DNA from: Monarcha castaneiventris obscurior
Taxonomy: Eukaryota > Chordata > Aves > Passeriformes > Monarchidae
Length of the DNA stretch: 64,000 nt
Assembly (NCBI GenBank): GCA_026261815.1
Contig: JAMPIT010000566.1
Location: 29,103,001 to 29,167,000 of the forward strand
Direction: 5' to 3'
Part shown: one piece after another, positions 1 through 12,034 of the stretch
How the letters are laid out: each line of letters starts with the position of its first letter
How positions within the stretch are numbered: the first letter of the stretch is position 1
The notes under the pieces: model-generated
Databases searched by the model: none
Told to the model about the DNA's origin: nothing
What the model saw: the letters and a program-made list of their open reading frames with translations, nothing else
Made by a program: the position numbers and the translations under genes

Positions 1-3000
1 TAAATATGTACCAAATGTATTATTTTCAAGACTAGGAAATAAAATCCTGGTTTTGAAATGGCTATCTTTGCAGTACCTGCCTATAATCAGCTTGACACAG
101 TACTATAAAATAGAGCTTTTCAGGGGAAACACTGGAAATGTTGTTTTACCAGGAGGAGAAAGCTGGTAAAAAAGGCTCTTTGTGGAGAAATAACACAAAT
201 AAAAAAGAAGAAAGAAAAAATACTGAATCACCAAAGTCTTAAAGATTTTATGTAATTTTTTATATATAAGAATACATGTAAGAAAAATGCATATGCTAAA
301 TTATGTATGAAACACAGAGGTTTCATAGAGGTCCAGATTCTAGTCTGTATGTTAAACCTGACCATTTTCTTCCCCACCCTTTGATTATGTGGCTTTAGAA
401 ATGTATTATGCTGCCAAAGAGGATTAAACTGGATTTGAGATCCACGATGGTCCTATTATTTCAAACATTTAGAAACAGCTTTTTGTTTTCGTTCAGCATT
501 AAGCAAACTGACAACCTTCAACTTACCCTTCCTGCTGTGGTACACTGTGTAATGTCCATAGTGTACTTAGCTGTGACTGATTTTCATTTTCAACATTACA
601 GAGAAAGTCTATGAACGTTCAGTTAAAACTTATGTAAAATATAGCTTAGTCTATTTAGCAATGTTAATCTTGGCCCCAGTCCAGCAAAGCTCTTAATATT
701 TCTTAATATTCTCATTACATTCAGCAGAAGAATTCAAAATCAAATATATAACTAAGCATGGAGCCAGTTCAAGATTTTCAGCATAATCTTTGTTATAACT
801 TTGAAAACAGTCAGAACAAAATAAAACAGAACATCAGAAATCAGGAAGGACATTTCTGATAAGAGGTAAAAAAAAGAATACATGAGTTTCATTTTTATTC
901 TAATTGATGTAACTTGGATATAGACTCTCAAAGTAGAGCTAGCTATACACTAATGATAATGATCTCTGTTCGAAATGTCCCTCTCTCATCTGGAGAATCA
1001 GATGAGTTCCAGTGGATAATGCCAGGCTAAAGTTCTCTCTGGATACCTCTGTGCTGTATTTTAAAGAGGGCCAAAGACTGAGGTCAGAACTGGACCATAT
1101 GATCTTTAATGCATAATTGTCAACAGCACTTCCTGGCTCCTTTTTTTTTTTTTTGAATACTCCAGCTTGGTCTCTCCAAGACAAATTTCCTACAGAGGTG
1201 GCTAGCTCTAAGCATTGTGGACCACAGCCAGCTGGCAGCAGTCAGCTTTTCAGCAAAAGATCAATCCCTGGACTTTTATTTAACAATATAGATTGAACTT
1301 CAGCTTCCATGTTTGGGAAATAGATCAATAAATTAAGCTCCCTTTGCAAGGTGCCTTGCTAAAGATCATTCCTTCCCCTACTTCTTGTCTTCATGATCTC
1401 TCTTCTATTGTAAAGGTTAGGAAATCTTTTTAGCTCTATACATGGAATTCTCAGTCTTTCTACAGCTAAAAGAGACTATCATTCCTCTGCCTCTGGTTTG
1501 ATAGAACTCCCGAAAACCTTGAAGAAAAAATGACTTTGAAAAGGGCCAGTTTAGGTTTTAAGTAGCCCTTTCTCTAATTTAAAGGATTAGATAACCAGAA
1601 CATAAAATTTGAATCTTTATGGTATCACCAAGTTCAGAAGTTGTTTTCATTCCTTCTTTTTCTTGACTGACTCCCAAAAGTAGAAATAAGACAAATGTTT
1701 CAGTTTGTTGAAAATTGTGTATTGCATTCAACAGTACCAGTTAAGTCTCTTCTAATGCTTAATGACCAACAAAATGACAGTAAATTTTCACATTCTTCAT
1801 TTGAAACACTTAAAACACAGCTAAACATTAAGAAGGAAAAGAAATCCAAAATAAGAAGATAAAGTTCCTTGGATGTCCTGGTGAGATGCAACATAATTTT
1901 CTTAAAGATATTTCCAACAGCCATATATTAGCTACCACAGACTGTTAGGAATTCCCATTTAAATTCAGTTTTTCTTGTGTCTTGCACATAAAATAAAGCC
2001 ACTCTCCACATCCAAATGTACTCTAAGCTGTGTAGTTATGAAATTTGTGAATAGGTTTTGCTATAGTTTTGGATACAAATTATTTTTGATTGTGCACAGG
2101 GAGCAAATATCCTTTTCGACTCATTATAATTCAAAAAATAGGTTTAATAGCAGTGAGCTTAGTGAGGAATAGCTGACACGTACAAAAAAAAAAAAAAACA
2201 ACACAAAGTTAGTGTTCTTTTAAAAGAAAAAAAATAAAGCAAGAAAACAGGGACTTTTAGTGCCTATCACCTTACTAAAAAGGACTTGAACTGCAAGATG
2301 GTGTCCTAAACAAATGGAAATATCTTAGTAAAAGAAGAACTCGGCTATTACTTCATTTAACTGATTGTTTTGTAGGCAGAATAACTTTTACCTTTCACTT
2401 ACATCAAAGTGAGTGAAAGAAGGCCGAAATAAATTCTTGCCATTCAAAATGATGTAATGGCTCTGAAAAATCATTAGAGATTACTCTTAAGCAATTGCTG
2501 GAAAGTGATACATGAAATTAGGTAGGTTAAATAAAACAGGTTAACACAAGGAGAGGAGTTACAGGGGTATCATAAGTGGGTGACAACATTATTTTTCCTT
2601 AATTTATTGACTTTTATAAGATAACTTGTACTTTATCAAAAGTACACCAGTCATGAAAGATATAATATTGACTAAATATTTCTATGAACAATTGTCAAGA
2701 AAACTATTATATAAACTAGTGGTAATGATCTTAGTAGACAAATATTATCCAAAAAATGTAGTTAAAGAAGTCAAAAGCTAAATACTCTCATTGCTATGAA
2801 TTTTGCATGCCAGGAATCTAGCAAAAATAGCATTGTGTATACATACTTCAGGAACTGTTCATGAAGTATCCAAATAAAAGTTTATATGCCAGAACATAAA
2901 ATGTGAAATGTTAGTCACATCATTGGATGTGTGTTTTTCCTTGCTTGACTGAGCGGACAAGTGGCAACGCTGATTTCAGTTTCTGAGAATATCTGGCATT

Positions 3001-6000
3001 AGGTACAATTGGTAAGCTGCTAAGGATCTTGGAATATGATATGCAATGTTCTGGACAGTAACTTTCACAGAAATGTTTTATTTTTCCAAGGCACTAAGTC
3101 AAAAAGGACATAAACACAGCTTATCTACTCTACTGTCTCAAACTGAAAAGGCACAGCGATTTAATTCAGTCCAGCTGATCAGATAGGAACTACAATTCCT
3201 TCTGGAAGGAAGATCATCAGAGAAGTTTAAGGTCAAATATAGTAAGAAAGCCAAACTTCCCAAAGAAAACAAAACTTTCTAAGTGACACAAAGGGATATT
3301 GATGAATCAAGCTACCTAAACTCATCACACAAAAAGTGATCATACTCCTCAAAAATATACTACCTCAAAGTAATAGATCATGAAATATCTGGTATTCAGT
3401 CAATATCAAACCACATACTTATTACTAGTCTTGGAACTTTACCAAAGCAGCAAATATAAGAGATAAGCAAGTTCAACATGTTCCTTAGGTGGGTGTTTCT
3501 ACTCTCAATCAAGATGAAATGAAATGATGACTCCATTTCAGCTCTGCAAGACATATGTCACCTTGAAGAAAGAACACTGAAATTTGTTCAGGAGTGCCTC
3601 TGTTGAGCCAAATGCAGTATCATTGTTTTTTCAAAGCGATCAAGATGACAAAGAAAGATTCTGATGACAGCAGAAAGCAAGGCTATTACTGTGGTTAGTT
3701 TAACTCCTTCTGTGACATGCTGTAACAGACAGAACAACACATATGCGCATGGGGTAGGGCCAGTGACATGCATCTCCTATGAGAAAATGTTTTGTGACAG
3801 AAAATGTGCCCAAAACTCCAGAGCTCAGATTACTGAAATAAAACATTTGCAGGTTTGTAAATTGTTCTTTTTACATATGAATTTTTAAGAAGTATTTTTC
3901 ATCCATAGTGGCACACAACCACTATAATAAAGGTAAACTGAGCAAGTTTCTCAATTCCTCTTAGATATTACTATGATTGCTATTGGGGAGGGGGGGAAGG
4001 TCAAAGTTTCCTTATCCATCCCCCTCTAGCTGTCTTTTACCTTGCTGATCTAGTTGTCAAGCCACCAAAAAGCAAGAATAAACAGAGGGTGAGGATAGAA
4101 TGAGAATGGAGAAGATGAAAATGTTTTACTTTATGAAGAAAAGATGATAACCTAGGAAAACAGATTATGATTTCCCAAGCTCATTTTAGCAAAACAGATA
4201 CATAATGTAAATGTAGCAATGCATTTAAATATAAATGCATTTGCCACATGTACAGATTTTTAGAGTTACTGCAGTTTCATGTTTCAGAGTTATTGAAGTT
4301 ACATATTTTGCTCGTGAACAGAAATACCAGAATGGAGCTGTGTAGCTCTTACGGACAGGGCCTTTCTGTGGCCGTAAGCATTCAAGCAAAACTTCTTTAC
4401 CCCCTTTCAGAGGTCTTTTTTTCCTTTGGTTAGCTTTTTGCACATTTGACCTCTAACCTAAAGCTTGTTGCAGAAAGACCCCATCAAACCCTTCTCAAAT
4501 TATGAAACAAACATGGAAAAAATGTCTTTCTTTAGATTCTGTTATACTTCATTCATCTTATCATTGTTTTCACTCTGCAAAGATATGTTAAGCTTTTTCC
4601 AAGGCCCCCAGGCAGCACAACAGTCTTACAATAACATTTGCTGAAAGGTCTCAGAAAGACCTCCTGCACTGCAATTCCTAGTTGGTTGGCACATCCATGA
4701 GTCGTTCTTTTAAATCATGTGTCTTGGCAAGTTTTACACACATGCTCATTCATAACAAGTGAGCTTGTTGTGTTTGGGGGCTCACTTTCTTTTACCACAG
4801 GGTGACATGTTGTTGAAATTAATCACAAGTTGTTTTTCCTAATGGCTTCTGCAGGGAAGTTGGGTATGTTGGAAATCCTATTGTGATTTGGTATAAAATA
4901 TTAATGTCAATAGCAGCTGCTTTGTCTTAAAATGCTGAGTAGAGGAAAATATCAGGAAGTGACTTGGCAAATTACCATACGATTTGTTATATTGTGATAC
5001 ACTGAATGGATGAGTCTTGATTAAGAATTTTTTTTTATTTTTCAAATGCAGGGTTTATTTCCATATACTTTTTTTTTTTTTAGAACAAGCAACTGTCTAT
5101 GGCTCAAAATTTCTTAAAGGTCCTGTGTCCATCCTAACCACCTTTATAGAACCTCATACCAATAAATCAAATCCAGGCTGTTCTGAACTGCATTCAGAGC
5201 AAGCACATTTACACTTCAGGATAGATCATTGGACTCTTATGTGAAGCAAACTAATAGATTCTAATGTATGAAACCTGAATTCTGTCCTTCAGCTGCAGAA
5301 ACACAACAGCATAGAGCTTCAAGCAGAAATCATCTGGTGGTGTTTGTGTTCATTTATTTCAGTGCAGATGACTTGCTCATAGTTGCTGAAAGCCATCTGA
5401 TATTGACAGAGTCTAAGAGGAGTGTTTAGGAAGAAACCTAAAATTGTTGCGTCTTTAGAATGTTGTTCTCATCAATAGCTTCCCCAAGCTACCTTTGTTT
5501 TAAAAGGAAAATAGATCATGCTCCAAGTGAATTAGGGATTCATTTGTTGCCTGGAAGCTTGGCCTGGAATAATGGTCAGACAATGAATATCATAACTAAT
5601 CAATATTCAAAAACTGGTAGGGACCAAGCTAAAGAGAGGAAAATTAGAGTTATTACACAGACAAGGAGATGGAAAGTGAGCTGCTAACTTATAAGGTGAA
5701 ATTCATCTAAATGGGGCTTTGCACACATCATAATTAATCTGCAGAACAGGGTGCTCTGTATACACCTTGCTGTTATTTGCAACATTGAGAAAGAACAATG
5801 TTTCTATGAACTATCTTTCATAGATCTCAAGCAATTTATAAAGAAGCAGTTCTGCCCTGAGAAAAAAACTGAAAAATATCCATAACACTGTCATTTTCAT
5901 ACATTTTCATAACAAGGACCAGATTCACCTGACAATAAGTAAAGAGGGACTTATGCTGTATAAAATGATTGTACTTAAAATATTTTCCTCATTGAAAATT

Positions 6001-7969
6001 CCCTTTTTTATGGTTTAAGTTTAGGGGGGCTTGGGGGGGGGGGCAGGGGCTGTTTTTTGTTTGGATTTTTTTTTTGTTTGTGGAGGTTTTTTTTGGTTGC
6101 ATTTGTTTAGTTTTTTTGCTTGCTTGGCTGGGTTTTTGGGGGGGGTTATGCATTTATTTAGCAGGAAAAAAGCCTCAGTTTAACATTTCATCAGTTGGGG
6201 GATCTCTTATCTTGTTTAGAAGTCAAGGTCACAGAAATCTACCTGCAGAATTAGTAAAATACACTAACACAGGGAATATTTTTTATTGTTGCATTGTACA
6301 ACTGCATTTTCTCCTAAACAGGAAGAAACAACATGATATTAATGTAATGTACTAAAACCCCCAAATGATGATTCTATACATTGGGAAATTAGAAAAGCAG
6401 AAAGCTTCTCGATACTTGAAGTGATGCATGTTCCGGTTCAAATTAAAGCAGTTGAGACATTAAAAAAAAAATCTTTAAAACATTCAGATTCATACTGCAA
6501 GTGATGACAGATTTATACTTGAGCTTCTACATGTGTGTCCTAATATAAGACTCAAATGATTGAGCAATCTGAGCAAAGTACACAAGATGGGCAACATATA
6601 AAGATGTTCCCTAAAACAGACTTTATATCATCCACAGTAAAACATCAGCATCCTCATAATAATAATAATAAGCAGAGCCTAGCAAGCTAGCTGTAGAATG
6701 TATGCCTGCAAATGTGTCCCACATGTCTAATTTTGAAATTGTGAACACAATTTTCCTGTTTTGCCTTTTAACAAGATGAGTTAATACCTTGTTCTTTAAT
6801 GCAAGGAATGCAGATGTGGTCTAAGTGTGTGTTAGCTGTCTCACCTTAGTGGCAGAACACTCAGTTTTGTCTCTGTCCTGTCCTGTTTATCCATTCTGAC
6901 TGTTTTCAAGTTATAAATCTAAAAAACTGATTTTCTACTCTGCTCATATTCCATATCAGGCTTACATGTAATGGAGGATTTGAGGAAACAGGTGGCTATA
7001 ATTGCTTTGATAAAACAGCGTTTCAACAGAAAAAGTGGCTTGTCAGAGCTGAAACAGGGTACATTCACCACTGTTAACACAGTGAAGAGATATTCACCAG
7101 AGGAAAAATATAACGCTGGCTAAACCTGCTATCACTCACAGCCATGGAAATTACTCAGATCTATAAAGCAACTTATTTTAAAACATAACACAAATGAGAA
7201 TGATAGTGAAAAATGTGGGAGTTATTTTTTCAGATAGAAAAGGTATTAAAATTCCACTTCCCAAATCCTAGATGAGTACTACAAATACAAATACAGTAAA
7301 AAAACCCTAAACTCCTCTATTCTTGTCTGAAAGTTTAAAAAAATGCTATTTATAAAATCCCCCAATATTGTTTAATTTTTAAAAGCCATCCCAGTGTGGG
7401 AGAGGGTTCATTGTCACAAACTCAAAAGAGAAGTTAGGAAAAAAAATAGGGTGGAAAAACATCTACTGCTCTTAATGTTTTCTGCTGGCTTAGTTTAGAT
7501 GGCTCCTCAGTCACCGTGCTGCCAGTTCTGAATCCAGTTCTGCACCACATTGCCCTCATACTTTACTTAGAGGTAATATTTGTGCAGGGCTTTTTCCTCC
7601 CTCAGAGACTTTGCAGATAATGGCAAGCCTTATAGGGATCCTTGTTGCCCTTTAGTAAATATGACTGTAGAGGTCTTGATAACCTTCAACAGTACACTGT
7701 CTGGTGGGTATAAAAATATTTCATAAAGAACTGGATGAAATGCAGTTCAGTGTTGTTTCTCCATCAGGGCTTCGTGGTTGGCAGTAAGTCATAATTTGCG
7801 AGAGCAGAATGCATCTGCAACAAATATTAAGTGTTCTGAAAAACATCATTCCAACTATAAAAACTCCTTGTTGTTGTCTTTCTTGCCAAATTTGCCAGCC
7901 AGCATCATTGGTCCTATTAATTGCCAGTTGAAAATAGTTACCTCAGTAACTAGTACTTAAAATGGATTT
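1..7969. other. Intergenic AT-rich DNA, no gene seen
   Basis: No reading frame here exceeds about 95 codons, and none shows a recognisable domain or paired splice sites around a conserved stretch. The sequence is AT-rich with many short A or T runs (for example the T run at 1141-1154 and A runs near 2190-2235). It lies far downstream of the ANOS1 3' end. No CR1, LTR or SINE was recognised here, though very old, decayed repeats could be missed by eye. Confidence 0.6.
6021..6150 (+). repeat. G/T-rich low-complexity tract with long G runs
   Basis: The plus strand over about 130 bases is almost only G and T. It has a run of about 11 G near 6033-6043, a further G4 run, several T6-T9 runs and an 8-G run near 6138-6145. 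Four or more G tracts on one strand could fold into a G-quadruplex, though the spacers are long. The short frame that crosses it (6074-6355) is a product of the low complexity and is not a gene. Confidence 0.7.
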
Positions 7970-8041
7970 CTGGATATGACCATGTAGGTTCACTGGAAGA
8001 CCTGTAATGTCCCTTCCAACAAAAATTATTCTGTGATTCTA
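7970..8041 (+). mobile_element. CR1 LINE 3' end fragment
   Basis: This short piece reads like the extreme 3' end of an avian CR1 non-LTR retrotransposon: a GACC...TAGGT segment, then TGTCCCTTCCAAC, then the octamer-type tail ATTCTGTGATTCT at about 8028-8041. CR1 copies are normally 5'-truncated and end in such an octamer repeat rather than poly(A). The upstream border is uncertain because the sequence before about 7970 has diverged too far to align by eye. Confidence 0.75.
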
Positions 8042-10980
8042 GTGCTTCTACCTGACTAACATAACATGAACTGATCAAAACTTGTTTGCTGGAGGATCCT
8101 TCTAGCAAGAACAAAACTTTTTTTTACCCTGTAAACCTCCCGTGGTTGTCCTAGGCAGAAGATTCCCTAATACGGGTGGTCCATTTTACAGGATTTCCAG
8201 CATCTAGAAGAATCTATTTTTGTTCTTTCCATTTGGAAAGTTACAAAGCCAGCATACAGGTGGCCAGGAAAGGCTGGACTAACCTTTTCTAATTATGAAC
8301 TAGCTGGGTCATTGGGAATGCCTGCTGGCATACTTTATGTTATGCAAGGCAACTGTTGGATTGGTAATACAACACTGGCCACAGTCAGTTTTTAAACACA
8401 TGTGGATTTTCATGAATCCCTAAGCATATGACAAAAACATACACTTTGTACCAGAACTGTGTACTATTGGAATCATGAATCATTCAGGTATCTCTGGTCT
8501 AATACTGATCATTTGGAGTTACTGCATATTCTCAACAGGAACTACAGAGTAGCATTTTATATTTCTTCCAACAGCCACCATGTGTTTCCAATAAGAGCAG
8601 CAGTCTGCAGGTGCAGTTATCTTTTGCAGTACATAAATTTTAAGGAGACTGAATTCTTTTTCTCCCTTAACAAACACCTCTGAGACTTGCCATGCAGTTG
8701 ATACCTTGCCATTGAGGTGTCACCTCTGACCCACAGTGCAACACACTGCAGAAGAAAGCAAACTCCCTGGTCTGCACAGAACACCTGCCTGAAACATCTG
8801 CAAGCAGCCGAGTCAGCAGTTTAATGAACTGGCCTCCTCAGAGCCCTGTGATTGAGATTGTTCTGCAAGGATTCTTAAGGAAGCCAAAACTAAAAGCACT
8901 AAGGATAGCATGATTTATAACACCAAAATGTTGACCTTTCGCAAACTCAGTATGATCAAGCCTTATATTTCAGTTGGATGTAGCCTGTTAAAAACACCAG
9001 TCCACTTGCCTGTTACATGTTAATGCTTTATGTGCTTAGTGGCTTAATTCTCCTTTTTACTTACAGGCTTGCACCCATTTGGAATACCCAGTGGAGGAAA
9101 AGCCCACTGTAAAATCTTGGAAAGAAAACCTCCGTTTTCCTACTTCTCCATTTGTGACAGTAATACTTCTATCTACTTATGCAGTGATTTGAGGTCCCAG
9201 GATAAAACCATTTTTTCTTAGAGTTTGCACAATCCAGGCCACTGTATAGATGTCATATGTAAGCGCCCGTAAAATCCCACAGATCTGTGTTGTCTATCAA
9301 GCTTGCTAGGAACTCTGCTGTGAACAGCATCTTCAGGGGTTTTTTTGGCAGGGGAAGAGTGTTGGTTTGTTGGGGAGGGGGATGGCTCCTGAAAGGTAAA
9401 CAGCATACAGTGACACCCATGTTGACATTTCAGGAACATAGTCTGCTTGGGAAAGTGTTCTGCTGAGGGAGGACACAAAGCTCCTTTGACATGCTTGTGA
9501 GTCACCTCTCCTCATATACCAGGATGAAATAAATGGCACCTGTTCCACAGCTCTTTACCACTGTCTGTGCTTTGTGGCAATCTGGGCAGAGATGAGCTTA
9601 GTAAGTATAGCAGTCATGCCATATTCTGAGCAGCACATCTCCTTCTGAAGTTAATAGCTCTCACTTGTTAAGGACCTGAAGTCATACTGAAATCAAGGAA
9701 CAATTCTGGTAAGCGAAAAAGACTACCCAGGATAAGGTCTGACATGCCTTTGCTATAAACACAGCATAATTACTCTTCCACTGCAAAACTTATAAAACAA
9801 TTTTCTGCTGAGCCTTTGCCAAATATAAATCTCACTCAGTTATCTAGAGCATCCTAATTGAGTCATTAGCTCTTCCCATTTATCTGATCACTGCTAGGCT
9901 TATCTTTCCTATTTAGGCACGACTTTTTCTTTGCTTCTTTCTACTGCAAAAGTGCATGACATAGTCCATCCCTTTCAACATACTAAGATTGATAAACCTC
10001 TAAGATACCTAGGATTTTAAAGGTGGCAATCTTGCCCTTTGTAAGCCTTAAGTGTTTGGAGGTCAGGTTCTTTATGTACTGCAAACTCCTGTGTTGCAGG
10101 GCATTGAATGCCCAGCCTTATTTCCTGAGAAAAATTATTTTATCTTAATCTCTTAAAAACTGGGATTTATCCAGTCGTCCTCTATGGTAACACCTGTAAT
10201 GCTGATAACCTGACCGTTCCAGACAGGCCAATCTGCTGAAGAAACTGAAGTTCCCTCTCTGTTAACTCTTGAAACTCATTCCAACTAATCTAAGGCACAG
10301 GGCATAGAGCCCTGTAGGCTTAGAGCAGGTAGGAGGCTCAAGAGACAAGTTCATTTTAACACATTGCCATGTCATGTTATGACAACAGATCACTATTTGT
10401 GCTTGCAAGATCTCAAGATAACCCACTCAATACAATTTGAAAATTAAATAAGTTCACATATTGAAAAACTCTTTAATATCATGGAAGGGGAAAAATCAAT
10501 TTAAAAATTTTTTGTTATTTACCTAAACTGCAAAAATTTCTTTCCAGTTTAGCTTTTAATGTGCCAAAACATCATGGTTTCTTGTAAGTGCCCCTAAATA
10601 TTTCTTCCTATTTTTCTGTTGTGAGACTGATTCTAACTTAAGTAGGAACTCCTTTACTCTGATGGAAAAGGTGTGAGCATCTAGGGACAGAAATGTCTGA
10701 GAATGAACAGATTTACAGGTTCCCAGTTAATTCCATTTCAGAACAGTTCTCTGTTAATGCCTCTCTTTCCCACCCCAGACTTGGGTCTGGGGAAAATTCT
10801 GTCTGATAAGGATCCCTCAGAAAAATAACAGAAAGGCTGTTTTTCTCAAGTGAATCTCTAGACTCACAGGCATCTACAAGAGTAAATAATTAAGATGGTC
10901 TGCAGTATGTGTATGCACTACAAATTATCTAAATAAACATCAAGCACTTCAAAAGAGTATGACTGACTTTATCCATACCC
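8042..10980. other. Intergenic DNA, no gene seen
   Basis: No supportable gene. The stretch around 8.7-9.6 kb is somewhat richer in G and C and carries two overlapping minus-strand frames (9218-9505 and 9333-9548) in different phases. Neither has a recognisable domain, and overlapping frames of similar length in different phases argue against coding. Confidence 0.55.
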
Positions 10981-12034
10981 ATGTCAGATCCCAAAAAGGA
11001 TTTTTTTTTTCTTCTTTTGAATGGAAGAGTTATCCATTTTCTAGGACTGAAAAATCCTAATCCTGTTGTTAGGACTCTACCTCAGGGATCACTGCTGGCT
11101 CCTATAGTGTTCAGCATCTCTATTAATGATCTGAATGATGGGACAATGTGCACCCTCAGCAAGTTTGCAGGTGATTCAAAACTGGGAGGAGTGCTTCATA
11201 CACCAGATTAGGTGCCACCATTCAGACGAACCTCACAAGGATGGAGAAAGAACAGAGAAGAATTCTTGAAGTTCATCAAAGGGAAAAGCAAAATCCTACA
11301 CCTGAGGAGGCTGCCTGAGGAGGAATAAGCCCTGTACTTGTACAGGCTGATTGCTAAGTGGCTGGAAAGAAGCCTGACCAAGGAAGACCATTCATTCCAG
11401 GTGGACAACGTGTTGACCATGAGCCTGTAGTATGCCCTTGTGGCAATGAAAGACAGTAACAGCCTGCATTAGGCAAAACATTGACAGCAGGTCTAAGAAA
11501 AGTGATCCTTCCTCTTTGCTCAGCTCTGGTGAGACTTCTCTGGAGTGCTGGGATGAGTTCTGGGCTTCCCATAACAAAATAGATTGGAATGAGTGCAGCA
11601 AAGGATGACAAAGGGGATTAAATGAATGGAATATCTTATACACAAGGAGAGGCTGAGCGAGCTGGAACTATTCGGCCTGGAGAAGAGAAGGTCTAGGGAA
11701 GAGCTTATCCATGAGCATAAATTATTTTCTCCATTGCATAAGGGGGAAAATAAAGAAGAGTGAGACAGACACTTCTCAGTAGTATTCACTGAGAGGACAA
11801 GGGCATGAACATGAATCTCTGAACATCAGGAAACTTTTTTTCTGTGAGGGTGACTCAGCACTGTAACAGGCTTCCCAGGGAGTTTGTGGAGTATCCATCT
11901 TTGGAGATGCTCAAAACCCAACTAGACACAGCACAGAGCAAACTGCTGTAATTGATTCTGCTTGAGCAGGAAAGCTGGACTAGATAATCCTGAGACTAGA
12001 CAATCCAAACTCATCTATTCAGTGAAATTCTGAG
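10981..12034 (+). mobile_element. Old CR1 LINE copy: RT fragment plus 3' end
   Basis: A degenerate, 5'-truncated CR1 retrotransposon in plus orientation. It begins in the reverse-transcriptase region (see 11020-11211). It then passes through the C-terminal coding part, where a block near 11640-11700 corresponds to the usual 'ERL.ELGLFSLEKRR' segment. It ends in the 3' region, recognisable by a GGTGACTCAGCACTG...CAGGCTTCCCAGGGAG block near 11850-11885 and a TGCTTGAGCAGGAAAGCTGGACTAGATAATC block near 11960-11990. The final octamer region (about 12005-12034) is decayed. Indels and stops break every frame, so the copy is old and inactive. Confidence 0.85.
11020..11211 (+). pseudogene. CR1 reverse transcriptase fragment (broken)
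   Basis: This is the only part of the CR1 copy still readable as protein. It shows the conserved LPQGS segment, then a VFSISINDLNDG segment (family: LFNIFINDLDDG type), then CTLSKFAGDSKLGG, where active elements have FADDTKLGG. The catalytic Asp pair is therefore degraded to G-D. The frame stops at 11211, soon after this motif. It cannot encode a working enzyme; it is useful only as a marker of the element's family and orientation. Confidence 0.8.
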
